Part shown: piece by piece, positions 55,496 to 64,000 of the stretch
Layout: every line of letters begins with the position of its first letter
How positions within the stretch are numbered: the first letter of the stretch is position 1
Origin: Dioszegia crocea
Lineage: Eukaryota; Basidiomycota; Tremellomycetes; Tremellales; Bulleribasidiaceae
Length of the DNA: 64,000 nt
Direction of reading: 5' to 3'
Assembly: GCA_001600615.1 (NCBI GenBank)
Contig: BCKK01000004.1
Coordinates: 855,316 to 919,315, forward strand
Translations under genes and position numbers: made by a program
Notes under the pieces: generated by a model
Told to the model about the DNA's origin: nothing
Database searches by the model: none
The model's input: the letters and a program-made list of their open reading frames with translations, nothing else

Positions 55496-58400
55496 TCACT
55501 CCGCATCTCCATACATCCGCACACTAACAATCAGCAGAGGACTCCAACATCATACGTCAAAGACTCACGCAATATTCATCGCCTGTAATTCCTGGAACAG
55601 TAACTTCGCAGCGTACGGCAAGTACACTTGCGATATCTGCGTGCTGTTCCTGCAGACTGAACAGTGGAATTCTTGCTTTTTCAGATTGGCAACAGCCATC
55701 AGACCACACTAATGTCATCAGCACTGATCATCTTCATTGACCAGACAAACTTACCTGATCACAGACGTGTATCCTGAAGGCATCCGAAGAATCGTACATT
55801 CTCTCCTTCAAGAACCCTGCTATCCCATGCGAGATCATACAATCTCTCTCCATCTCTCCGAACCGTAACCCTCCATCCCTACTTCTACCCTCGACAGGCT
55901 GACGAGTGAGGATCTGCAATGGCCCCCTAGCCCTCGCATGGATCTTATCATCCACCATATGCTTTAACCGCTGGTAATATGTCGGCCCAAAGAACACCTG
56001 CGCCTGAACTTTCCGTCCCGTATGCCCATGATACATCACTTCATAACCCCGCGATTGGAATCCTCGCTCTCGAAGGAGAGACGAAACTCCCTCGACGGTC
56101 AAATCCGTAAATGGCGTTGCGTCACCTTCCGCCCCGTTCAACGTCGACAATTTCGACAAGAGACATTCGACCAAATGTCCAATTGTCATTCGAGAGGGGA
56201 TAGCGTGGGGATTAATGATGATATCGGGAACGATCCCATCGGCAGAGAATGGCATATCTTCTTGCCGATAGGTAATTCCAATCGTTCCCTTCTGACCGTG
56301 TCTCGAGGCAAACTTGTCTCCGATTTGAGGTACCCTCGTCGACCTAATTCGAACCTTGACGAATTTATGTCCCTCGCCATTGGTCGTGATCATGACTTGA
56401 TCAACAACACCTTGCTCTGTGGATTTCAGAGGGGTTGAGACGTCCCGTTTCTGATGGAGCTGGGTGCGTTGACCTAGTTCTTCCGATTCAGGAGGGATAG
56501 GCGCCGTTTTACCAATGATGATATCGTCCCCATTGACATTTGTCGCAGGGGCGATAAGACCATCCGAATCGAGTTTAGCGTACCGATCGGCCGTACCGTG
56601 TTTCATCCGTAATGTATCGTTCCGATCCGGCTTCTCAATCGTTTCCGCCTTCTCCAACCCTGCCACCTTCTCCGTATCGGTATACGACCGATAATACAGT
56701 GATCTGAACAGACCTCGATCGATAGAGGTCTGATTCATAATCACTGAATCTTCCTGGTTATAACCTGAATAACACATGATGGCCACAATGGCATTTTGCC
56801 CGGCAGGCAATTCCGAGAATTTGAGATATTCCATCGATCGGGTAGTGGCGAGTGGCTTTTGGGGATAGTAGAGGACGTTGGCCATGGTGTCCATACGTAA
56901 TTGGTAATTGGTAAGATGGATACCCATGGCTTGCTTGCCCATGGCGGATTGATAGGTATTTCGAGGGGATTGATTGTGGTCGGGGAAAGGGACGATACTG
57001 GCGCATACACCCAAGATCATCGCTGGGTGAATCTCCATGTGGGTGTATTGGCGAGACCAATTGGTACTCTTTATCCGAGCAGTCGGGTCGAATCCCGCCA
57101 GATTATGCGTAGCTCGTCGAGCCACAAGCTCATCCTTCCCATCGGCCGTCCTGGCATTTTCTAAATCGTCAGACGACATGGCAATGAGGATAGTCTCCTC
57201 TTCTGCCGCATCGACATATTCGATAATCCCCTCATCGAGTAATTCAGCCCATGATTGTCCCATCGTCCCCAATCCTGAATCGTTCCGATCTTCTATCCGC
57301 TCAACGTGCGCCCGTTTCAACTTCAATCGTTGGTCAGGACCAACAATGAAGACGGGTCGACACACCCGTCCAGCGTCCGTCTGTAACCTCAACTCCTTCT
57401 CTCTAATATCCCGTACGATACTGATCTCATGCTTGATCTGCCCGCCTCTCCGCATACTGAGCAAGTTGGCCCATAGCGTTGGCGCATCCCGATGGATACC
57501 CATCCATACCCCATTGACAAACACCTTGGTCGCCTGGGGTGCATTTTGGAATTCCGCCTGATCCTCCAATCCCCACTCTTCCAAAAACTCCATCACTGGC
57601 GCAGAGTATGATCCGACGGATATGTACGATAAGAGCGCCAGGTTCTTGACCAGACCACAAGCGGCTCCTTCCGGCGTTTCGGCAGGGCAGACCATGCCCC
57701 AATGTGTGTTGTGGAGTTGGCGCGGTTTGGTAGCTTTAGATCCTCGATCGATAGGAGTGTTGGTACGTCGTAAATGGGAAAGGGTAGAGGCAAAAGTGTA
57801 TCGATTGAGCACTTGGGAAACACCGACTTTGCGGTTGGCGCCTGTACCCCAATTACCCGTCGAGATGGCATATCTCAAACCCTCAGTGATGACTCGGGGT
57901 TTTATAGCTGGTCCAAGGTGGAATTCCTTGTTATTTTGAACGCACTACCATCAGCCATAATCATCCAGCCTGAACTTACAGCTTTGAGGTGATCTCTCAC
58001 ACCCTTCGTCAATCCCTGGAAAAGCTTTCGGAAGAGACCCGCCAATAATGGCCCGGCCAAATCCAACCGCTTATTTCCAAAGTGATCACGATCATCCAGC
58101 TCTCTCCGTCCCAGTACCGCCGAACATAACCGATGAACCATATACCCAAGGTAATACGCCTTCTTTGACTCGAATCCCTCGCCTATTGAAACATGGGGTA
58201 AGAAGCTCATTTGCAGAACATCAAACGCCGCACGTTGACGCTGGGCCCTGGTGCCGCCTTCCGCCTGACCTCGACGACCGATAAAGTCCAAAGCGGCATC
58301 TCGATCCTGCACCGCGAATGCCTCTTCAATACACGGCCGAAGCATCTCGAGCATGGCTGAGTCCTCCTGGTCGAAGCAGATGTGGTTGAGGACATCTCGG

Positions 58401-59622
58401 TCGGGAACAATACCGAGCGCTCGGAACACGATAACGATGGGAATGTCGACTTTGACATAGGGGAGTTTGACGTGGATGACCGAGCCCTAATATGTAAGTT
58501 GATGGCCTCCTGTGCAGACGCGGTGCAAACTTACTGCTGTTCCACCACTTGCAGCCTTGGGATACAGCCTGCACTCCATCTCACTGATCCTGCCTGACTT
58601 CTCCAGGTGACTCGTCACTGTCGAGTAGAAGGTGAAGGGTGATTGCTTCTTGAAAACGTAGACCTGGTTGAAGGCCATCCGTTCTTGCGCAATCAACACT
58701 TTTTCAGACCCCTTGACGACAAAGTAGCCTCCAGAGTCATATGGGCATTCCCCAATACCGTAGAAGATGTGTTGAGGGAGTTCGTGAAGGAGGCAGAAAT
58801 TTGATCGGATCATAAGGGGGATCTAACTTGTTAGCTGTTTCGCCTATGTAGCTGGCACGGGGCGGACAAGCTCACTTTGCCGATAAAGGCCCTATCTGCC
58901 TCCACTAGCTCATCCCCATCTTCCCCAATCTTAGGCTTCCAATCCGCCTCAACTGGATCATCCACGTTATCCGCCACCAGCAGTCTGCTCTTGACCTCCA
59001 CGTATAATGGCGCCGAGTATGTCAAATTCCGCAGTCGCGCCTCTTGTGGGAAGAGCATATTCGTCGTTCCGTCTTGCTCCGTCATGGCGGCTTTTGACAG
59101 ATAGATCTGGCCAAAGGTGATTTCGTACCGTTTCTAGAAAGAATCAGCAAAGGTGACAATCACCAAATCGCCTCGACCCTGGCTTGACTTACAGATTCGG
59201 TATCGTTATTCTCCCCCGTATATTGCTGATGTTGATCCAACATCAACCTCGCATTCTCATCCACAATCTCCTGCATTGTATTCTCCACAAACTCGTTGAA
59301 ACTCTCCAGTTGCTGCCGCACCAACCCCTTCTCCTCAAAGAAGGTATTGATGATTGTCCAATAATCATCTTGCTTCAATTGATCCTCTTCTTCCTCCTCC
59401 TGATATCCAGCTCCACCAGCTCCACCCGCCCCGTACCCATCTCCATAATCGTCCTCAGCCTTGGGCTCGTCTTTCGCCGCATTGTACGCGTAAGATGGGT
59501 CATATTCGAATCCATCGTCGACATCGATTGCGTTCACGGACGATTGGGAAAAGTCGATAGCTGCAACTGTTGTAGCATGGCCTTTAGGTCAGGAAAGAAG
59601 AAAGAGATTTACCTGCATCCAT
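55496..59622 (-). CDS. RPB2: DNA-directed RNA polymerase II second-largest subunit
   Basis: Exon 1 is ATG GAT GCA G (59,622), spliced in phase to [17 protein letters not shown]. Then come [20 protein letters not shown] and [16 protein letters not shown], typical Rpb2 openings, and [17 protein letters not shown]. Mid-protein are [40 protein letters not shown], and [20 protein letters not shown]. The hybrid-binding core has [40 protein letters not shown] and [17 protein letters not shown]. The end has [17 protein letters not shown], a CxxC...CxxC zinc site (CDQCGLMAV, HCSVCRN) and [31 protein letters not shown] distinguishes Rpb2 from the Pol I and Pol III homologues. About 1,200 residues, normal. 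It shares a 401-base divergent promoter with EBP2. Confidence 0.96.
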
Positions 59623-60023
59623 ATTGACGATAGTCTAGGCTTTGGAGAGCAGGGGAAGGCGAGGTATGCCAAGTGGCCACGATATGCCGACGTGTGGACG
59701 TTTGGCCGCTCGTAGAGAATGGCAGCTGCCAGAACAGTCAATCAAGGCGTCTGGTAGCGTTTTTGGCAGTGCGCGAGGGCACGAAGGGCAGAGTATGCGG
59801 ACGACTGTAAGAGGGGAAGATGTATAAGGGGAGAGACTAGTGCTGAATCAACAGGCTGGCAAGGGTAAGTCACATCGCCACATTCGGTTATCGCCGCAAA
59901 TACCGCTTACGTATACACTCCAGTTGGGTGAAGGATTTTGATGCCGTTGCCGTTGCCTCCACTTTGACCGCTCAAGAATTTCAGAATTCAACAGAGACCT
60001 CCATCTACATATCCATAGCAATC
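59623..60023. promoter_or_regulatory. Divergent promoter RPB2 / EBP2
   Basis: About 400 bases between two head-to-head genes for transcription and ribosome synthesis. No perfect PAC or RRPE box was seen; shared control is only suggested by the arrangement. Confidence 0.4.
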
Positions 60024-61804
60024 ATGGTCAAGCCAACAAGCACAAAGACTAGCTCAAAGGCTGGGGAGATGCCTGCGAAGGGCCTCAAATCAGCCATTAA
60101 GGGGAAGGGCAAGGCTGCTCTTGCGCCAAAGGTTGCTGAACCTATCCAGGAGTCGGACGATGAGGACGAGGTAGACGCTGAGGATGATGATGAGTCGGAT
60201 TGGAGTAGCGAAGATGAGGATGAGGATAATGGTGGTGTGAGCGAAAAGGGCATGCAGAGGTTGATGGGGCTTGTGAATGAGGCGGATCTGGATGAGGAGG
60301 AGAGGGCGAGGTTGGTACTTCAGGATGAAGAGGATAGCGAGGATGAGGAGGAGGATGAAGATTATGAGAGTGGGGAGGAGGGCGGGGATCTGGAAATGGA
60401 TGATGAGAGCGACGAGGATGATGAGGATGAGGATGAGGAGGAAAGCGATGACGAGGAGGATGGAGGCATTGCTAGAGTGAGCGCTTTGATTCATTTGCCA
60501 TGAATTGCAACAGCTGACCCGATAGGCATTGGACAACTCTGTGCTTATTGACGAAGCCGACCCCGACGCTGTAGCGATGGACGATATCGGATCTGATGCT
60601 TCTCTTGACGAAGACTCTGTTCCTATGCGCAAATTGATCATCAACAACAAGGTATGCTCAGCTGCCTCCTCGTTCATCCACTTCACAATGAGAGTGTAGG
60701 ACGAAGCTGACCCTGTAGCCTGCCCTACGAGCAGTGACCGATGCTCTCCGCGTCACCTCTCTCGCTTGGCCCGAACATCTCGTCATGTCGAGTAAAGAAG
60801 CAATTGACGTTGATCACGATGATGGTATGTTGAGATCCTGCTTCCGGTTTAGGGATATGTGCTGATGGCTTAGATCTACAACGTGAGACCGCATTGTCAG
60901 TTAGACTTCGACTTTGATACCACGTTGTATACTGATGATACAGCTATAAAATCGCCCTGGACCAAGTCGCAATTGCCAAGAAGCGAGCGGCCAAATTCGA
61001 CATCCCCTTCTCTCGTCCCAATGATTACTACGCGGAGATGGTGAAGTCTGACGAACACATGGAGCGAATCCGGACCAAGCTGGTTGAAGAGTCGTACGTA
61101 TCTTCTCTTCACCTAGCACTGTGGATCAATGCTGATTATGCCAGGCAAGGAATCAAGAAATCCGAAGCGGCCAAGAAACAGCGTGATCTCAAAAAGTACG
61201 GAAAGCAGATCCAGCATGAGAAGATCAAGCAGCGTGAAATGGACAAGAAGAGCTTTACGGAGAAGATGCACGGTGTCAAGCGGAGTAAGTTGTGCATCTA
61301 CCAATTGCGTCGGTCTCAAAGCTGACATATCTCAGAGCGGAAGGACGGGATGGATTTGGGTGAGGATGACGAATTTGGGATTCAATTGGATGATGAGCCT
61401 GAAGAGAGGCAATCGAGGGCTGGGGCAAGTGGAGGAAGGGGTGGGCGAGGCGGTAAAGAGAAGGCCAGGGTGAGTTTTTCGGATCGGGAGCGGCGTCTCG
61501 GGAATACCAACTGATCTTGCAGATTCCCCGCACTGCGAGAGACGCCAAATACTCCCTCGGAGGTGGTGGGAAACGATCCAAGGAGAATACAAAAGAAAGT
61601 ACCTCAGATTTCCCAGGTTGGAGTGCGGGTCGGTCGGGCGGGAGAGGAGGTCGAGGTGGGAGAGGTGGGGCTGGGGGCGGACGAGGAGGCGGGGGTGGAC
61701 GAGGAGGAAGTAGTGGTGGACGTGGAGGAAGAGGGGGGAGTAGTTCAAGAGGCGGTGGAGGTGGGCGACCTGGGAAGAGCAGGCGGGATGCCGGGCGGGC
61801 TTAG
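60024..61804 (+). CDS. EBP2: rRNA-processing protein Ebp2
   Basis: ATG 60024 starts MVKPTSTKTSSKAGEMPAKG, a Lys-rich nuclear segment. A very acidic region follows (several runs of Asp/Glu across 60,150-60,470). The conserved Ebp2 core comes after short introns: KLIINNKPALRAVTDALRVT, LAWPEHLVMSS, YKIALDQVAIAKKRAAKFDI, PFSRPNDYYAEMVKSDEHM and RIRTKLVEESQGIKKSEAAK. KYGKQIQHEKIKQREMDKKS follows. The C-terminal third has an IPRTARDAKYSLGGGGKRSK block, then a Gly/Arg-rich GGRGG tail, ending RRDAGRA. Ebp2 is a nucleolar factor for 27S pre-rRNA processing and 60S assembly. The RGG-type tail is longer than in budding yeast. Convergent MYG1 ends 220 bases away. Confidence 0.92.
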
Positions 61805-62023
61805 GCTGTCTGTGTGGTGCAGTGTGTGGATATTTGGATTTGGACCATGAGGCAACTGTGCGTAGGAGAATGTATTGCATTTTGAGACCACTGATATTGT
61901 GCAATAAAGACTAGTGACTGGTTATCTATCCCATCATCCCATCACTGCACTTCGGCATCTTTTCTACTATTAAATGCATCACCGACCGGTTCTATCCCTA
62001 CCTACTGGTCACACGCCTAATGC

Positions 62024-63474
62024 CTAAGCCTTAAGGGACAACCTAGCCATCTCCAACACACCCTCATAAGTATCATTCCCCCCAATAAACCCAGCAGCAT
62101 GAACAAACACACAACCCTCCACACCGGCCACTTTGCTCAATTCCGCATCGCGCACACCGCGCCAAGCCTCCGGCATAGATTTACGGTTCTCGAAGCTGTC
62201 GGTCGATTTGGGAACGCATTGGATACGCCATTTTGCGTTGTGTGATTCAGACTCTGGGTAGAGAATGTATAGGATCTGAGAAGGTGTGGGGGGGAGGGTG
62301 GGCTCAAGGTTGAAGAGGTGGTCTTTCCACGGGCAGGACTGGGCGGTATAAGCTGAATGTCATGCGGCAAGTGGGGGTGGGTGGTCGGAACGAAAGAGGA
62401 AAGCCTAGAGAGATTCGAGATTTTGGGCCAAAGCTTACCTGGTGGAAAACCACAATCGCACCAGACGGGTCGACCTCCAATCTCTTGTCTAAAGCAGCCT
62501 TAACGACGTCCCGAGCAGGCAACCAGGCCTTAGCGTAGTAATCGAGGTGACTAACAAATTCCTCGCCGGTGATCTTGGAGGCCACCTTGAACAGCTCCTA
62601 TAGAAAGTCAGCTGATGATCCTATACTTTCCTCTGATCGAGTGATTGAGCAGAGCTTAGCTTACATCGTATTGCTCATCCGAAGTAGGTTCGTTCCAGTT
62701 CGGGTTCAACCGCTTGACCCTAGAGCTCAAATCGGTTCGCTGGGCATACCGGGTCTCCCCATCGGTAAGGTTGACGCCATTATCAATTGCATCGACAGAC
62801 TCGATGAGCTCGGCGTAAAGGGTATGCCAAAGGAGCTCGACGTTGGGGTCAGACTCGGGCAGGCCCAGTCGGCGAGCAATGATGTGTTTCCCGAAGTGCC
62901 TATTGGATGAGCTATTACCCTGGCAGATGGGGGCCGTGCAGCTTACTTGTAGACCAAACCGGCAGAGGAGAGCTTGATATTGTCAAACCCACCCGAACCA
63001 AAGACTTCGGTGAAGCCTCGCTGGTGGTGGTCGTACCTGTGCTGTTCGGGCGAGTAGACGCCGCCGACATCGACGACAATGTCGAGAGGCTCGACTGAGG
63101 GTTTAGATGGCTGTCATGGACGACATTGAGTCCGGAGTATCTGACGTACGTTTCTTGGGGTCTCGAGTTCGGACGAGGTCTTAATGATCAGCTAGTGACC
63201 TCTCATTTCGGCTAGATGTGATCAATTCAGCTGCAGAAGAAGACATACCGGCATCCTTGAACTCGTCCGTTTGACGGAGCATGAATACTGCCAGAGCCTC
63301 TAATATTTGTCAGCTTCCAAATTGATCACATTGATCAAGACAGCTGACCATCACAGTGGAATGTCCCGGAGTGGGTACCGATGGTCTATGATAGTCAGCT
63401 AACGTCGCCTTGCTGCAAAACGGCTAGCGGACCTTGGTGGACTTCATTCTTTTCGCGATTGGGTCAGAGGACAT
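62024..63474 (-). CDS. MYG1: MYG1-type 3'-5' RNA exonuclease (UPF0160)
   Basis: ATG 63474 reads MSSDPIAKRMKSTK, then across an intron TIGTHSGTFHCDEALAVFML, the metal-binding HxGxFHCDE motif of the DHH-like fold. PLDIVVDVGGVYSPEQHRYD and HHQRGFTEVF carry the second and third metal ligands (DVGG, DHHQ). SSAGLVYKHFGKHIIA, NVELLWHTLYAELIESVDAID, and LFKVASKITGEEFVSHLDY follow. The C-terminus has AWRGVRDAELSKVAGVEGCV and FVHAAGFIGGNDTYEGVLEM, ending SLKA. MYG1 processes RNA in nucleus and mitochondria. No clear mitochondrial presequence is visible before ATG 63474. Length near 340-350 residues fits the family. It is divergent from the last gene over about 330 bases. Confidence 0.93.
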
Positions 63475-63596
63475 GTACGCTGACGAGAGATGTACGAGGG
63501 GATTTCTGGATCTGGTAAGGAGTGTAGATGAGCGGTTGAGTAGGCGGGAGAGCATACACTGTTTGATCTGCTCTGTTGAAGAAGTGAAGAGGAGGG

Positions 63597-63614
63597 TATA
63601 AAAAGGTATAAAAG
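63597..63614 (+). promoter_or_regulatory. Two adjacent TATA-like boxes
   Basis: TATAAAAAGG and TATAAAAG follow each other with a 10-base offset, about 200 bases upstream of the ATG at 63,806. Orientation fits the plus-strand gene. Confidence 0.45.
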
Positions 63615-63679
63615 CTGAGCGGGGGTTGGCGGACTGAAATGTTGCAGCTTTCCCACGGTCGCTCGTTCCTCATTCCTCG

Positions 63680-63719
63680 TCACAGTCACAGTCACAGTCA
63701 CAGTCACAGTCACAGTCAC
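63680..63719. repeat. (TCACAG)6 tandem hexamer
   Basis: Six full TCACAG units followed by TCAC, uninterrupted. It lies between the TATA-like words and the ATG of the edge gene, probably in its 5' UTR. Confidence 0.9.
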
Positions 63720-63805
63720 GCGTCGGCAGGCAGAGTCACACGTCACGCGCAGCCTTACACAGCAACAAGACCGACCCTTCATATCATCGCAACACCTCAT
63801 CTATC

Positions 63806-64000
63806 ATGTCAGCCTCTATCGAACCGCAGGCGGAGCCAGCATCTGCAGCCCCTGTCCCCACAGAAGAAACGTTCATCGATGATACTACGGCCCCCAAGTC
63901 CTCCAAACCACGCGCGAGACTCGGACCGATGGAGATTGTTCAACTACCTGGCTCGGACTCTGAGCCTGAGGACGGGGACGATGTGGTTGATGGCGATGCA
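63806..64000 (+). CDS. 5' end of an unknown acidic/basic protein, cut by the window edge
   Basis: ATG 63806 is followed by 64 open codons to the window end: MSASIEPQAEPASAAPVP, TFIDDTTAPKSSKPRARLG, PMEIVQLPGSDSEPEDGDD. The composition is of a disordered nuclear-type N-terminus. No domain is visible and the rest is outside the window, so I give no name. Confidence 0.55.
   Translation, partial: MSASIEPQAEPASAAPVPTEETFIDDTTAPKSSKPRARLGPMEIVQLPGSDSEPEDGDDVVDGDA

Larger units (their letters stand above)
63475..63805. promoter_or_regulatory. Divergent promoter MYG1 / edge gene
   Basis: About 330 bases. It contains two adjacent TATA-like words at 63,597-63,614 and a TCACAG hexamer tract at 63,680-63,719, both closer to the edge gene. 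Confidence 0.5.

Noticed and set aside
57060..57100. TCGGGTCGAATCCCGCC, which looks like a tRNA T-arm
   Set aside because: It lies inside the RPB2 coding sequence and no acceptor or anticodon arm can be built around it.
60090..60686. Hydrophobic 198-codon minus-strand frame
   Set aside because: It is the shadow of the acidic EBP2 region, not a membrane protein.

Overview
The window reads as nuclear DNA of a basidiomycete yeast, most likely a tremellomycete (Cryptococcus/Kwoniella/Saitozyma-type). Most genes are cut by many introns of about 45-70 bases. These have GTRNGT donors and a CTGAC/CTAAC/CTGAT branch motif 5-20 bases before the acceptor AG. Genes are dense on both strands, and the recognisable proteins are typical fungal housekeeping proteins. 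I saw no convincing tRNA, rRNA, CRISPR, plasmid or viral sequence. All gene models were spliced by eye, so internal exon borders are approximate unless stated.

Layout. 0-12 kb, all minus strand: a secreted/membrane glycoprotein, a P5B-type ATPase (YPK9/ATP13A2 type), an unknown protein with a BED-like zinc finger, and a DAL5-type MFS permease with a 14-base palindrome in its promoter. 12-25 kb: the Pol I largest subunit (-), an acyl-CoA-binding membrane protein of ATG37/ACBD5 type (+), the ER-Golgi SNARE SEC22 (-), an RWD-DUF1115 protein (+), and a protein whose C-terminus looks like the XPF-like meiotic factor ZIP2/SHOC1 (+). 25.4-31.1 kb: a tandem array on the minus strand of one protein family I do not recognise. 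It has three long copies and a fourth, decayed copy. 31.5-40.3 kb: a small secreted cysteine-containing protein (-), a one-pass membrane protein (+), an Atos/FAM214-type protein (-), mitochondrial asparaginyl-tRNA synthetase (+), and PEX19 with a CaaX end (-). 40.9-54.7 kb: RAX2 with a C-terminal SH3 domain (+), a peroxisomal alpha/beta hydrolase ending in SKL (+), a small orphan gene (-), epsilon-COP (-), 6-phosphogluconolactonase (-), CBP4 (+), and a hypothetical membrane protein (-). 55-64 kb: RPB2 (-), the ribosome-biogenesis factor EBP2 (+), MYG1 (-), and the 5' end of an unknown gene running off the edge (+).

The known genes do not form one pathway, as expected for a fungal chromosome. 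Three are linked to peroxisomes (ATG37-like, PEX19, the SKL hydrolase), two to transcription (Pol I and Pol II large subunits) and two to ER-Golgi transport (SEC22, epsilon-COP). The most unusual element is the tandem family at 25.4-31.1 kb. Each copy has a short N-terminal heptad segment, a long proline/serine-rich linker and a conserved Trp-rich C-terminal domain (WWW, PLREW, ARGWH, GHPL, WG and IR motifs). This looks like a lineage-specific family still duplicating and decaying.
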